Notes: a model not told the origin generated them from the sequence alone. DNA of 64,000 nucleotides from Paracholeplasma manati (GCF_025742995.1 NZ_JAOVQM010000002.1:62001-126000), one strand, 5' to 3'; shown: positions 25,196 through 35,381, counted from the stretch's first letter. Translations and numbers: made by a program.

Positions 25196-26615
25196 GTCTT
25201 TCGCTACTTGGGGGGCCATCATTTATTTCCTCATTCTCTCGGTGTTATTGCTGATTGGCAATGTCATCAGACGTAAAATACCGCTATTCAAAAAATCATT
25301 ATTACCAACCGCAGTAATTGCAGGTTTATTGGGTTTAGTTTTAAAAGAAGTCGTCTTTAGACCACTGTCAAACGGTGGGACTTTACCCGTCGATTTTGTC
25401 GATAAATTCAATCAATTCTTAAACTTAGTAACATACCATACTTTGGCCCTTGGCTTCATCGCGATGGGTTTAAAGGTCAATGAAAAATTAGAGATTAAAA
25501 CCAACCGTTCCCATGCGTATTATAATGGGATGGTCATCGTCTCCACCTACCTTTTACAAGGGGTGATTGGGATTGGTATGACTTTGTTGTTCGCCTATAC
25601 ATTCATGCCAGCATTTAAGTCCGGACCAGGACTTGCTACGGGTATTCTATTACCATTTGGGTTTGGACAAGGCCCAGGACAAGCAAATAACTTTGGTATC
25701 ATCTATGAAGCCTTTGATCCAAACGGCTTTGTGGGTGGACAATCTTACGGCTTAGCCATGGCATCGATGGGCTTTATTTGGGCTGCGATTGGTGGGGTAT
25801 TCTATCTGAACCGTGTTCAAAAGAAACGTGTCACTGGTGAAGAACGTGCACCACAAATGACATCGATTCAAGAAATCAGTGCACCCGATGAAATTCCGGT
25901 GGCAGAATCGATTGATAAATTAACCGTCCAAATCGCTTTAATTGTGACAGTATACGGATTAACCTTATTAACGATGTTTGGATTATCAAGATTGGTTGCG
26001 CTCAATGAGACCACCTATCGCATGTTAAACTCCTTAATTTGGGGCTTTAACTTCATCTTTGGTATGGTTATCGCTTTATTAGCTAAAAAGTTTTTTGTCT
26101 ACTTGAGAAAAGTAGGTTGGATGACCAGACAATATCCGAACAACTTTATGTTGAACCGCATCGCAGGTGTTGTATTTGACCTCATGGTAGTCGCATCCAT
26201 CACCGCGATCAATATGGAAGATTTATCTCAAAATAATATTTGGATTGCGTTCCTATTAATTTCAAGTGTGGGTGGTGCGATCACGATGTTCTACTTACAC
26301 CATTTGACCAAACGCGTTTACAAACAATACCCACTCGAAGGGTTCTCAGCGATGTATGGTACATTGACGGGTACAGCTTCAACAGGGATTGCTTTACTAA
26401 GAGAAGTTGACCCTTATTATAGAACCCCAGCAGCAACCGATTTGGTTACAGGTACCACCACAGCCATCTTATTTGGCTTACCAATATTGTTACTTGCGTC
26501 CTATGCCCCACAGGGTATTACACAAGCCATCATCTCATTGGTAATCTTAACAATCCTGTTCGCAGGTTTCGCTGGATTCCTATTTAAAAAGCACTCATTA
26601 AAGAAGAAGGCATAG
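25179..26615 (+). CDS. GltS-like sodium/glutamate symporter family protein
   Basis: 478 residues, about 10-12 TM helices. The order and hairpin motifs resemble GltS: LLPTAVIAGLLGLVL near residue 45, GFGQGPGQANNFG near 165 in place of GGHGT, and a second related unit MYGTLTGTASTGIALLREVDP near 400. The substrate cannot be fixed from sequence; sodium-coupled amino or organic acid transport is likely. SD aaaggagg lies inside the end of the upstream gene. Confidence 0.7.
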   Translation: MIQNYESFATWGAIIYFLILSVLLLIGNVIRRKIPLFKKSLLPTAVIAGLLGLVLKEVVFRPLSNGGTLPVDFVDKFNQFLNLVTYHTLALGFIAMGLKVNEKLEIKTNRSHAYYNGMVIVSTYLLQGVIGIGMTLLFAYTFMPAFKSGPGLATGILLPFGFGQGPGQANNFGIIYEAFDPNGFVGGQSYGLAMASMGFIWAAIGGVFYLNRVQKKRVTGEERAPQMTSIQEISAPDEIPVAESIDKLTVQIALIVTVYGLTLLTMFGLSRLVALNETTYRMLNSLIWGFNFIFGMVIALLAKKFFVYLRKVGWMTRQYPNNFMLNRIAGVVFDLMVVASITAINMEDLSQNNIWIAFLLISSVGGAITMFYLHHLTKRVYKQYPLEGFSAMYGTLTGTASTGIALLREVDPYYRTPAATDLVTGTTTAILFGLPILLLASYAPQGITQAIISLVILTILFAGFAGFLFKKHSLKKKA

Positions 26616-26630
26616 TTTTGCCTTCTTTTT
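26604..26630 (+). terminator. Terminator after the GltS-like gene
   Basis: 9-bp stem (26604-26612 with 26619-26627), 6-base loop, T-run. Confidence 0.9.
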
Positions 26631-26662
26631 GCACATAAATAAATCATAATTGTTGGATTTTT

Positions 26663-26691
26663 TTGACTTAGTACGATAAAAATGCTATAAT
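26663..26691 (+). promoter_or_regulatory. Promoter of the CNNM/CorC gene
   Basis: TTGACT (26663-26668), 17-base spacer, TATAAT (26686-26691) with TGC before it. Near-consensus and extended. Confidence 0.85.
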
Positions 26692-26720
26692 CTCTATCAA
26701 GATTGGAGATTTAACACACT

Positions 26721-28097
26721 ATGGAACTACCGCTGATAATTTTATTATTGGTTGTATTATTGATGCTGAGCTCAATGCTCTCCCTTTTTGAGATTGCCAT
26801 TGAATCGGTAAATAAAACTAAATTAAAATCACTCGCTGATGACGGCTCTTCAAAAGCAAAACGTGTCATCAAACTCTCAGACGACGACGAATCTTTATCG
26901 ATTTTACACATCGGTTATCAAGTATTCGCTATTTTTGGTACGATTATTTTGGGTTTTTATTGGATTGATAATTTGATTTCAGGGTTATCCAATTGGATGA
27001 ATTTAGAAGGACGATTCCCTGAAAATATTCAATTTCTTGCTACCCCAACCTATCATCTGCTCGCTATTGTATTGTTGACCTTTGTTTGGATTGTGGTCGT
27101 ACTCATTTTTGGCTATATCGTACCAAGAAAAGTTGGTATCAAATATAACGAACATTTAAGCATCCGTTTTATTGGCTTTATTGAGTTCAATGTCGCTTTG
27201 TTTAGACCCCTATTCGGGTTAGTGGTGTTGTTTTCTAAGGGTATCTTGAAACTGTTCAAAATTCACTATCATGAAGATCTTGATAAAGTATCCGAAGAAG
27301 AAATCATATCGTTGATTGAATCGGGTACCGAACATGGCACCATCAATGAAGACGAACAAGAAATGATCTCTTCCGTACTCGAATTTAATGACATCACAGC
27401 CGTTGAAATCATGACACCAAGAACCGAAGTTTATATGATAGATATCAATGAATTCAATGAACACACCATCGATGAAATGATTCAGGAAAACTACTCTCGT
27501 ATCCCTGTTTATGATGACTCACCAGACGACATCATCGGTGTGATATACATCAAAGACGTATTTAGAGAAGCACGTCGCGTCGGTTTTGAAAACGTCGATT
27601 TGAAAAAAATCCTCAATAAACCCTATTTTGTCCCAGCTAGAAAGAAAATTGATGCCTTATTTAAGGAACTTCAAGCGGCTAAATCTTATATGGGTATTCT
27701 TGTCGATGAATACGGCGGATTCCAAGGGATTGTTACCATTGAAGACCTCATCGAAGAAGTTATGGGGGACATTTATGATGAGTATGATGAAGATATATCC
27801 GACATCAAAGAAATCGAACCTAATCGTTATTTAGTAAACGGCCTACTATCGGTTGAAGAGGTGAATGAAGCCTTAAATACGCAAATTCCTGAGGATGATT
27901 CGTATGAAACCATTGCTGGATTTATCCTTTCACACATTGGGTATATCCCAGATGTGAAGGACAATATTACCGTTGAAATCGACCATGTGACTCTAAAAGT
28001 CGACAAGATGGATGATAAACGAATCGATCAAGTGATCATCACGATCATACCGAAAACTGAAGATAATGAAGAAAACATCGAAGAACAGTCTAATTAA
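26721..28097 (+). CDS. CNNM/CorC (HlyC) family protein with CBS domains
   Basis: 458 residues: an N-terminal DUF21/CNNM membrane domain with about four hydrophobic helices (residues 1-150), a CBS pair at about 205-335 (MTPRTEVYMID, YSRIPVYDDSPDDIIGVIYIKD, MGILVDEYGGFQGIVTIEDLIEEVMGDI), and a C-terminal CorC_HlyC domain. Family members transport or control Mg2+/Co2+ or act in membrane homeostasis; hemolysin is a historical name. The SD (tggag) is weak and rather far from the ATG. Confidence 0.88.
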   Translation: MELPLIILLLVVLLMLSSMLSLFEIAIESVNKTKLKSLADDGSSKAKRVIKLSDDDESLSILHIGYQVFAIFGTIILGFYWIDNLISGLSNWMNLEGRFPENIQFLATPTYHLLAIVLLTFVWIVVVLIFGYIVPRKVGIKYNEHLSIRFIGFIEFNVALFRPLFGLVVLFSKGILKLFKIHYHEDLDKVSEEEIISLIESGTEHGTINEDEQEMISSVLEFNDITAVEIMTPRTEVYMIDINEFNEHTIDEMIQENYSRIPVYDDSPDDIIGVIYIKDVFREARRVGFENVDLKKILNKPYFVPARKKIDALFKELQAAKSYMGILVDEYGGFQGIVTIEDLIEEVMGDIYDEYDEDISDIKEIEPNRYLVNGLLSVEEVNEALNTQIPEDDSYETIAGFILSHIGYIPDVKDNITVEIDHVTLKVDKMDDKRIDQVIITIIPKTEDNEENIEEQSN

Positions 28098-28109
28098 GAC
28101 TGTTTTTTT
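28084..28109 (+). terminator. Terminator after the CNNM/CorC gene
   Basis: 8-bp stem (28084-28091 with 28097-28104) overlapping the stop codon, T7 tail. Confidence 0.88.
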
Positions 28110-28129
28110 CTCGTTTATCAGGGTTATTA

Positions 28130-28138
28130 TGATATAAT
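28130..28138 (+). promoter_or_regulatory. Extended -10 promoter of cca operon
   Basis: TGATATAAT, 16 bases before the cca start codon; a short leader is implied. Confidence 0.6.
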
Positions 28139-28154
28139 AAAACAGGTGATAATA

Positions 28155-29315
28155 ATGGACGCTATCAAGCAATCCCTCTATGTAATACGAGCCTTAAAAA
28201 AACAAAATTTCGAAGCCTTTTTTGTCGGCGGCTGTGTTCGTGATTTCTTATTAAAACGTGAAACCAATGATGTTGATATCGCAACCGCTGCGAATCCATA
28301 CAAAGTAATGGACATCACAAAAGCGAAGCCAACTGGCTTGCCATATGGTACCGTAAGCATTCAGAAAGACAAATTAAAAATTGAAATAACCACCTATCGT
28401 CGTGATGGTAATTATTTAGACAATCGCCATCCAGATGAAGTGATACCTGTACAAACCATCGAAGAAGACGTGAAAAGACGTGACTTTACGATCAATGGTT
28501 TGGCAATGAATGACGCCTATCAAATCTTCGATTATGTGGGTGGAAAAGAAGACCTAAGATTGAAAATTATACGTGCCATCGGCAACCCCGATGAACGTTT
28601 TCAAGAAGATAGTTTACGCATATTAAGAGCAGCTTATTTCCAATCAAAACTAGGGTTCCAAATTGAAAAGGAAACCCGTTTAAGCATGGCTAAAAACAAG
28701 GATTTAATCTTGAATTTACCAAATGAACGCGTATTTACCGAGCTGATTAAACTCTTAAAAGAGCCACATCAGTTGAACGCACTGAAGACCTTGGATACCT
28801 CTGGGATTTCAACCGTCTTACCAGGACTCGATAAAGGCATTCGATTTGTCGTTGAAAACATGAAAGAACCTTTATTCATTGACGCATTCTTTGGGTTATG
28901 TTTTAGCTTGAATGGCTCCGTTCCATCGGCTTGGAAATTTTCCAATATCGCGAGATTAAAATATGAAAAAGTGGTTGAATTGGTGAATCGAAACCAGCCA
29001 TTATCGAATGTAGATTTATTCACCCAAGGGTTAGAAATCGCCTTACTTACGAATAAAGTGTCTTTCCTATTGGGCAAATCATCCAATCAAAAACGAGCGC
29101 TTGAAGAACGTTTCCAACAACTGCCCATCAAGAGTGCGTTAGATTTAAAACTGAGAGGTTCAGACCTCATCAGTATCACCAATAAAAAACAAGGGGCTTG
29201 GGTATCCAAAGCCATTGATGACATGGTCATCGCAGTCCTTGAAAACCGTGTTCAAAATGACTACGAAGCGCTAAAGGCGTATGTCTTACAGAAAGAGGTA
29301 AAGCATGAAAAGTGA
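28155..29315 (+). CDS. cca: CCA tRNA nucleotidyltransferase
   Basis: Adds or repairs the 3' CCA of tRNAs. Class II signatures are present: FFVGGCVRDFLL, NDVDIAT (catalytic DxD), RRDFTINGLAMN and RFQEDSLRILRAAYFQ. 386 residues from ATG 28155, chosen because aggtgat ends 4 bases upstream; the frame opens at a GTG (28146) that lies inside the SD. Whether it adds CCA or only CC/A cannot be decided by eye. Overlaps the pullulanase gene by 11 bases. Confidence 0.93.
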   Translation: MDAIKQSLYVIRALKKQNFEAFFVGGCVRDFLLKRETNDVDIATAANPYKVMDITKAKPTGLPYGTVSIQKDKLKIEITTYRRDGNYLDNRHPDEVIPVQTIEEDVKRRDFTINGLAMNDAYQIFDYVGGKEDLRLKIIRAIGNPDERFQEDSLRILRAAYFQSKLGFQIEKETRLSMAKNKDLILNLPNERVFTELIKLLKEPHQLNALKTLDTSGISTVLPGLDKGIRFVVENMKEPLFIDAFFGLCFSLNGSVPSAWKFSNIARLKYEKVVELVNRNQPLSNVDLFTQGLEIALLTNKVSFLLGKSSNQKRALEERFQQLPIKSALDLKLRGSDLISITNKKQGAWVSKAIDDMVIAVLENRVQNDYEALKAYVLQKEVKHEK

Positions 29316-31386
29316 TTTCTTTTCTTACCTAGACGGGTTTAACTTAGTCACCATCATGGTGCCAAAACCCATCGATAATGATCACAAAAAATTTATCCTC
29401 GAGAGCGGCGTTCAAAAGATTGCTTTAACGATTGTTAAAATGCAAAACATCGGCGCTGAAACCAAATATTCTTGTGCCATCAACGATACGATTTTCCTCA
29501 ATCAAAACTATATGGTTTTCGATGAATCGAGAAACCAATCATTCTTAAGAACAGGACAAATCGTACGTACCGAATTATTTGACATGATGTATGATTATGA
29601 TGGTGATGATTTAGGGGTAACCTATAGCGAAAGTCAAACTACTTTTAAACTATGGACACCTGTTGCAAAAGAAGTGGAACTCGAACTCATTGAACTCAAA
29701 GGTATCAAACAATTCATCGATTTGAGATATCAAGAACTGGGTATTTGGTCAGTGACTATTTTCGGTAATCTCGAAGGCTATAAATATAGATACAAAGTTA
29801 GAGTCAATGAAATATTTAAAACGACCACAGACCCATATGCAATCGCCTCTTCAGCGAATGGCACGTATAACTACGTGGTCAATCCGGATAAATTCTATGC
29901 ATTTAAACATGCAAAACCAGAGTTTTCTGGCCGAAAAGTGGATGCGGTTCTATATGAAACATCGATTCGTGATTTCACCATAGGTAGTTCTTCTAAGGCT
30001 ACCCAAAAGGGTTTATACCGAGGATTTATTGAAGACCTACCAAATGAAGGTGTTCAACATATGGTCGACTTGGGTATAACCCACGTCCAATTGATGCCTG
30101 TATACGATTTCGAAGGCACGGACGAAATTAAGAAGAATGAACTTTATAACTGGGGCTATAACCCTTCTCAATACAATGTACCAGAAGGTTGGTTCTCAGC
30201 CAATCCCGATGATCCATATGAACGTATCAATGAACTTCGTGAAGTTGTGGATACCCTTCATGGTAAAGGTCTACGTGTGAACATGGATGTGGTGTATAAC
30301 CACGTATTTAACATGGGGACTTTCCCATTTGAAAAATTGGTTCCAGGCTATTTTTTCCGTTTTGATGACAAAGGCATTCGCACCGAAGTTTCCGGTTGTG
30401 GAAATGACATCGCATCGGAACGCCCTATGATGCAAAAATTCATTTTAAATTCCATCAAATGGTGGATGAATACCTACCATATCGATGGCTTTAGATTTGA
30501 CTTAATGGGACTACTTGACATCGAAACGATGAATAAGGTCGATAGTCTGGTACGCTCGATTGACCCAGCGGCATTCGTCTACGGCGAAGGTTGGAACATG
30601 GCCAATACGTTACCACCTGAAAAACGTGCACACATGGGCAATCAACAATTCATGCCATTCATTGCACATTTCAATGACGCATTTAGAGAAGCCATTAAGG
30701 GTGGTACATTCTCATCCACACTCGGGTTCGCGATGGGTGGAAAGGTATCCAATGCTGACTTATTCTATCTGTTTACAGGTAGCGCGGTCGATCAATACCG
30801 TTTCTTCAATCCAAATCAATCCATCAATTATATTGAATGTCATGATAACCATACGTTCTATGATCGTGCTAAAGTATTGAATCCGAACTTTACCGACGCA
30901 GAAATCAAAGATTATGCCCGTTTAGGACTCAGCTTTATCTTGTTATCACAAGGGGTGCCATTCATCCATGCAGGACAAGAATTCTTGAGAACCAAACAAG
31001 GGGTAGAGAACTCATATAAATCACCAGACGCTATCAATCAAGTCGATTGGACATTGCGTGAAAAGCATTTAGATTTGGTTCAAACGGTTAAGGATCTGAT
31101 CGAGATTCGCAAGACTTATAAAGTCTTCCGATTGAGACAAGTCGCAGACATCAAGCAATCGATTCGAATTGCTGAACAAAGCGTTCAAACCTCCACAGTT
31201 TCATTCACTTTGAACGGTCTTAATCAGACCATCCGCGTGTTTTTCAAAAATAACTATATCGATGAGCTATTACCGGTAGGTGAAGGCTATAAAGTCATTT
31301 TTAACGGTCATAACAAGGTGGATGAAGTCGTGACTTCCTATGTTGTAAAACAACCAGGCGCGTATATTTTCGTAAAGGAGAACTAA
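29305..31386 (+). CDS. pulA: Type I pullulanase (GH13 debranching enzyme)
   Basis: Hydrolyses alpha-1,6 branches of pullulan, glycogen or dextrins. The type I hallmark YNWGYNP is present, with GH13 catalytic residues in DGFRFDLMG (nucleophile Asp), VYGEGWN (acid/base Glu) and IECHDNHTF. An N-terminal CBM48-like domain occupies about residues 110-200. 693 residues. No signal peptide, so it is intracellular and acts on imported or stored glucan. It stands between cca and yhaM without other glycogen genes nearby. Confidence 0.9.
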   Translation: MKSDFFSYLDGFNLVTIMVPKPIDNDHKKFILESGVQKIALTIVKMQNIGAETKYSCAINDTIFLNQNYMVFDESRNQSFLRTGQIVRTELFDMMYDYDGDDLGVTYSESQTTFKLWTPVAKEVELELIELKGIKQFIDLRYQELGIWSVTIFGNLEGYKYRYKVRVNEIFKTTTDPYAIASSANGTYNYVVNPDKFYAFKHAKPEFSGRKVDAVLYETSIRDFTIGSSSKATQKGLYRGFIEDLPNEGVQHMVDLGITHVQLMPVYDFEGTDEIKKNELYNWGYNPSQYNVPEGWFSANPDDPYERINELREVVDTLHGKGLRVNMDVVYNHVFNMGTFPFEKLVPGYFFRFDDKGIRTEVSGCGNDIASERPMMQKFILNSIKWWMNTYHIDGFRFDLMGLLDIETMNKVDSLVRSIDPAAFVYGEGWNMANTLPPEKRAHMGNQQFMPFIAHFNDAFREAIKGGTFSSTLGFAMGGKVSNADLFYLFTGSAVDQYRFFNPNQSINYIECHDNHTFYDRAKVLNPNFTDAEIKDYARLGLSFILLSQGVPFIHAGQEFLRTKQGVENSYKSPDAINQVDWTLREKHLDLVQTVKDLIEIRKTYKVFRLRQVADIKQSIRIAEQSVQTSTVSFTLNGLNQTIRVFFKNNYIDELLPVGEGYKVIFNGHNKVDEVVTSYVVKQPGAYIFVKEN

Positions 31387-31387
31387 C

Positions 31388-32287
31388 ATGGAATTTAATG
31401 CAAAAGTAGACAATATGAATGTCGGTTCGGACTTTCAAAATATCAATGTCACCTTGGTGAATGGCGATAAAAAAAATTTAAAGTTAACCGATGAACAAGC
31501 AAGAAAAATTGAGTTGGGTAAAACCTATCATTTTGAAGTGGAATCTTACTTAAAAGATGAGAAAGAACAATTCAAAGTGTTATCCTTTGTGGGTATTTTT
31601 GAATACATCCAAGACCCTGTTCAACTCAAAGAAGAACTTCGTAACTTTTATGAATACGCACCTGTGGACATGAAAGTATTACGCGATAGTATCCATAGCT
31701 ATATGAACGCGATTGAAAACAAAGTTTTGAGCGATATCACAAAAGCGATTTTCAAACAATACGAACATAGTTTTTTCATGTTCCCAGCGGCGGTACGTTT
31801 CCATCACGCCTATATCGGTGGGTTAGCGTATCATACCAAAGTGATGTTGGATACAGCGAAACAATTCGCAGACATCTATCCGTATTTAAACAAAGACCTA
31901 TTATATAGCGGAATCCTCTTACATGACATTTGTAAGGTGGATGAATTGAATGGGTTTGAAGGCGGCGAATACACCTTAGAAGGTCAATTGATTGGCCATT
32001 TGGTGATGGCCTCTATCAAAGTCGCAGAAACCGCTAAAACATTGGGTTATGAGAAGGAAGAAGCTGTATTGGTTTTAAATCATATCTTGTTATCTCATCA
32101 TGGTTTACCTAATTTCGGCGCTGCACGCAAACCAGCTACCGCAGAAGCCATGCTCATCTGGTACATCGATACCATTGATTCTAAATTCACAGTACTTGGC
32201 GAAGAACTTGAAAAAACCCAACCAGGGGATTTCACCCAAGGCATCGCCGTACTGGATAAGACTCGATTTTATAAAACCAAACTATAG
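31388..32287 (+). CDS. yhaM: YhaM-type 3'-5' exoribonuclease, HD domain
   Basis: Mn2+-dependent 3'-5' exonuclease family. An N-terminal OB-fold-like part (1-90) is followed by an HD domain with RFHHAYIGGLAYHT, LLHDICKVDE (HD pair), GQLIGHLVMA and LLSHHGLPNFGAARKPATAEA, which agree well with YhaM. 299 residues. SD aaaggag starts inside pulA, one base between the genes, so co-transcribed. Confidence 0.9.
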   Translation: MEFNAKVDNMNVGSDFQNINVTLVNGDKKNLKLTDEQARKIELGKTYHFEVESYLKDEKEQFKVLSFVGIFEYIQDPVQLKEELRNFYEYAPVDMKVLRDSIHSYMNAIENKVLSDITKAIFKQYEHSFFMFPAAVRFHHAYIGGLAYHTKVMLDTAKQFADIYPYLNKDLLYSGILLHDICKVDELNGFEGGEYTLEGQLIGHLVMASIKVAETAKTLGYEKEEAVLVLNHILLSHHGLPNFGAARKPATAEAMLIWYIDTIDSKFTVLGEELEKTQPGDFTQGIAVLDKTRFYKTKL

Positions 32288-32289
32288 TA

Positions 32290-32330
32290 AAAACAGTTAG
32301 TGAATCAATATCACTAGCTGTTTTTTCATT
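32290..32330 (+). terminator. Terminator of cca-pulA-yhaM
   Basis: About 14-bp stem (32290-32303 with 32311-32324, one G-U), 7-base loop, T-rich tail. Confidence 0.9.
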
Positions 32331-32361
32331 TTTTATAGTAATAAATAGTATCTAAATATCG

Positions 32362-32391
32362 AAAAAAAGAGGACTGTTGAGGTCCTCTTTT
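32362..32391 (-). terminator. Terminator of the PrsA-like gene
   Basis: 10-bp stem (32365-32374 with 32382-32391), 7-base loop, T-run on the minus strand. Confidence 0.88.
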
Positions 32392-32401
32392 ACATCAGTA
32401 A

Positions 32402-35218
32402 TTAGTTTTGATGTGGGAAACTTGTCCACCAGTCACCATAAACTTCATTGAATTCGACATTGTCAAATACATAAGAGAAGAATTGGTCTTGGTTGATTTC
32501 AACTAATCTTTCAGCTTTTACATTGTTTTCTGCAGAAGCAAAGTTATAGTTGGTTGAATCTAACAATCTATAAAGAAGGTTTAATTGGTTTTGTGACCCA
32601 GTATACTTCGCATAGACTGGTGCGAAATAGGCAGTGATTGCTGAAGAAACATTGGATGGTAAGTTTTCAACACCATATTCAGAATCCACTTCATTTAGAT
32701 AAATTTGAACTTGATTTGCAGAGATTGCATCAGAATCACTGTATGCATTTAGGTAATATTTTTCACCAGCTGCATCGGTATATTCGATGTGTTCGTAAAT
32801 CATGTATTCATCACTATCGTTCGCTTTGGAGTCATCATCAGCTGTGAATTGTGCACTGCTGGATACTGAACCACCGGTTGCTAAGATTAAATGCCATCCG
32901 AATGCAGTTTCTAAGACTTGTGTGTAGTCTGCAGGGGAGGATTGTAACCATTGGCTAGGGAAACTGTTGTTTGCGTCATATTCAGCTTTAACTTGTGCAT
33001 AAATTTCTTTAGCACCTGCATAGAATGCATCGTCAAGCTTCGATGTTGAACCAATTGTATTTGTTGAGTTTGTGATTGCTGATAAGTTTTCAAACTTGAG
33101 GTTTAGACCTGCAGATTTGTATTCTGACCATTTGCATTCAGGGGTAACATCTAGTGGTGGAACTGTACAAGATTGTGGTGCAATTCTACCAGCAGTATTG
33201 TATTCTTCAACGATGGCATTTAAACCAGTAGAGATTGAAGAGTATGTCAATGCTTTGTCATGAATGGTAACCATGAATTCTACCAATAGAGCTTGGAAGT
33301 CAGCCAATTCTTGTGCATCTAATGTGTCGAAGTATTCAGCTGGATCATCCGGGCTGTCATTTTCATCCATATCAACATAAACTAGTAAGTGTGAAGAAGA
33401 TAATGAGAAATATTGTTCTCTTAAACGGTTCGCATAATCTGCTAATGTTTGATAAATAGAGTCACCATATTGTGCTTCAAGGTCTTTGAGGTAAGCATCT
33501 TCTAATGCAGCTGCAACATATACGTTTTGAATGGCTTCATCGATAGAAGTTGCGCGGAATGCTAACATTAAGAAGTTCTTTCTACCCATCGATGCTGGAT
33601 AACCAGAGGATGCGTAGTAGTCTTGACCAAATTGCTTGATGATGGTTTCAATATTCTTACGATATTCATCCATCTTTTCATCGGTAATAGTATCTACATA
33701 ATCAGAAGCCTTAAGTGTTTGACGAATAGCCATATCGATTGCTACAGAAACACCAAGTCTCTTTTCAAGTTGTGCATAGAATGCATCAACAGTAATTTCA
33801 GTATCATTCACTTTAGCGATTAAAGTCTTACTGGACTTAGAAGCTAATTTAACTTCACTGAAGCTTTGTGCTAAGTATAATTGAACCAATTCGTCATAAA
33901 TGACAACATCAGCTTCATTTAATCTTTCAGTAGCTTTTGTAGAAATATAAGAAGTGGTTAATTTTGCATCGAACACTTCATCATAAATTTCTTCTGCTTT
34001 AGCAGTTAATTGACCAGCTTCGTTATAAACGATGAATTCTTCATCTTCATCCATCCATTCAAGAACGGCTTCGTTATGGTCTTTAAGCTTATAAACTAAG
34101 AAATAGTTAGAACCGCTTAAACGTGGGCTTGCTGTAAATCTGGTTTCACCTTCAGCAGTTCCAAGTGTGTTGTAAATATAAGTACGTAGGCTTGTGTTTG
34201 TGAAGTCTTCGTATGCTTTTGTAAATGGAACATTGTCCAAATCAGCTAGAATGCTATCAACAGTGTAGTTTGTATTTACTGGATCACGGAAACTGTAAAT
34301 GTAGTTGTAAATTTCTAAGAATTTTACAAGGGTTTCATCTTGAGTTAATGCTACATCGGAATCAGAACCTGCATCTGGATTGATGGAGTATTTGTCGTAG
34401 AACTTACGATAATCTGCTTCGCTAATCGAACCTGTATTTGCGATACCTAGGTCAGATAATGCAGTTGCTGCACGTCCAGTTACCACACTTACTCTTGGGT
34501 CTTGGAGTACATATAATTGGCTTCTGTAAGCCTTTAAGTTAAATCTACGTAATGTCGCGTTTGCTTCATTAAGGTTTACGAAACGAATGGTGATTGCACT
34601 CACATCGTAATTGTTTTTAACGCTGTTATCGAAGTATGTAGCTAAATCTTCGTCGATGTCGATGTAGCTTGAAGAATCTTTATCTTCAACTTCTTCTAAT
34701 AAGATTTCTCTTGCATAAATCTTTTTAGCAACGTTAAGTTTATAGTAATCTAGAATAGCTGCGCTGTGGTTTTCGAAATCAACAACATCGATATCGCCTT
34801 CAGTTACAGTCGCGTTAGCTAGATAGAATGAATCCACGAATGATTTCACTTTTGTGCTAATTGTTTTCGAATCTAAATCCTTCAATTCTTCCATATCAGA
34901 AGTACCGAAAATTGCTTCATTAGCAAAATTTAATAAATCTTCAGCATAAGTTGCAGGGTTTGCTTCGATCATTGCTAATTCGTCAGCATATAAGGTTTTT
35001 TCAATCATTTCGACTAAGACTGAAGAACTACTTAAACGCATTTCTTGATACAATTGTTTTTCAGTGATGCTATACCCGTCTCCACTTAGATAGACCGTGC
35101 TTCCAAGGCTACCGTAAGGGGTGGATAATGAGTCGCTACCGCATGCGGCAAGCGTAACTGCAAAAGTCGTAAGTAGGACTAAAGCAGCTAATTTCTTAAT
35201 GAGATTAGTTTTATTCAC
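32402..35218 (-). CDS. Very large PrsA/SurA-like foldase lipoprotein with duplicated units
   Basis: 938 residues with signal peptide and lipobox LAAC (lipidated surface protein). Two related units can be seen: GYSITEKQLYQEMR near residue 45 and TEITVDAFYAQLEKRLG near 475 both resemble the start of SurA/PrsA chaperone domains. The second unit continues into a parvulin-like region from SSSHLLVYVD (about 605) to FGWHLILATGG (about 773); the first has only a degenerate counterpart. Predicted folding factor for secreted proteins; catalytic PPIase activity is uncertain. The GTG at 35218 is chosen because aaggagtg lies 8 bases upstream and the signal peptide then has normal length. PrsA is normally about 300 residues. 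Confidence 0.72.
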   Translation of the reverse strand: MNKTNLIKKLAALVLLTTFAVTLAACGSDSLSTPYGSLGSTVYLSGDGYSITEKQLYQEMRLSSSSVLVEMIEKTLYADELAMIEANPATYAEDLLNFANEAIFGTSDMEELKDLDSKTISTKVKSFVDSFYLANATVTEGDIDVVDFENHSAAILDYYKLNVAKKIYAREILLEEVEDKDSSSYIDIDEDLATYFDNSVKNNYDVSAITIRFVNLNEANATLRRFNLKAYRSQLYVLQDPRVSVVTGRAATALSDLGIANTGSISEADYRKFYDKYSINPDAGSDSDVALTQDETLVKFLEIYNYIYSFRDPVNTNYTVDSILADLDNVPFTKAYEDFTNTSLRTYIYNTLGTAEGETRFTASPRLSGSNYFLVYKLKDHNEAVLEWMDEDEEFIVYNEAGQLTAKAEEIYDEVFDAKLTTSYISTKATERLNEADVVIYDELVQLYLAQSFSEVKLASKSSKTLIAKVNDTEITVDAFYAQLEKRLGVSVAIDMAIRQTLKASDYVDTITDEKMDEYRKNIETIIKQFGQDYYASSGYPASMGRKNFLMLAFRATSIDEAIQNVYVAAALEDAYLKDLEAQYGDSIYQTLADYANRLREQYFSLSSSHLLVYVDMDENDSPDDPAEYFDTLDAQELADFQALLVEFMVTIHDKALTYSSISTGLNAIVEEYNTAGRIAPQSCTVPPLDVTPECKWSEYKSAGLNLKFENLSAITNSTNTIGSTSKLDDAFYAGAKEIYAQVKAEYDANNSFPSQWLQSSPADYTQVLETAFGWHLILATGGSVSSSAQFTADDDSKANDSDEYMIYEHIEYTDAAGEKYYLNAYSDSDAISANQVQIYLNEVDSEYGVENLPSNVSSAITAYFAPVYAKYTGSQNQLNLLYRLLDSTNYNFASAENNVKAERLVEINQDQFFSYVFDNVEFNEVYGDWWTSFPHQN

Positions 35219-35255
35219 AATGTTCACTCCTTGAATTTTAATCACAAGCACTATT

Positions 35256-35284
35256 AATATAACACACATATATGGGGTTTGCAA
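35256..35284 (-). promoter_or_regulatory. Promoter of the PrsA-like gene
   Basis: Minus strand: TTGCAA (35279-35284), 17-base spacer, TATATT (35256-35261). Confidence 0.7.
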
Positions 35285-35357
35285 TCGTTTTTATGTGTTT
35301 TCACAATCTCACACAAAACCTTTAATATGAAATATTAGGTAATTAGGTAAGCCTTCA

Positions 35358-35366
35358 TGTTATAAT
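35358..35366 (+). promoter_or_regulatory. Extended -10 promoter of walJ-rlmH
   Basis: TGTTATAAT, 15 bases before the TTG start codon, implying a very short leader. Confidence 0.6.
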
Positions 35367-35381
35367 GATTTTGGTGATATT

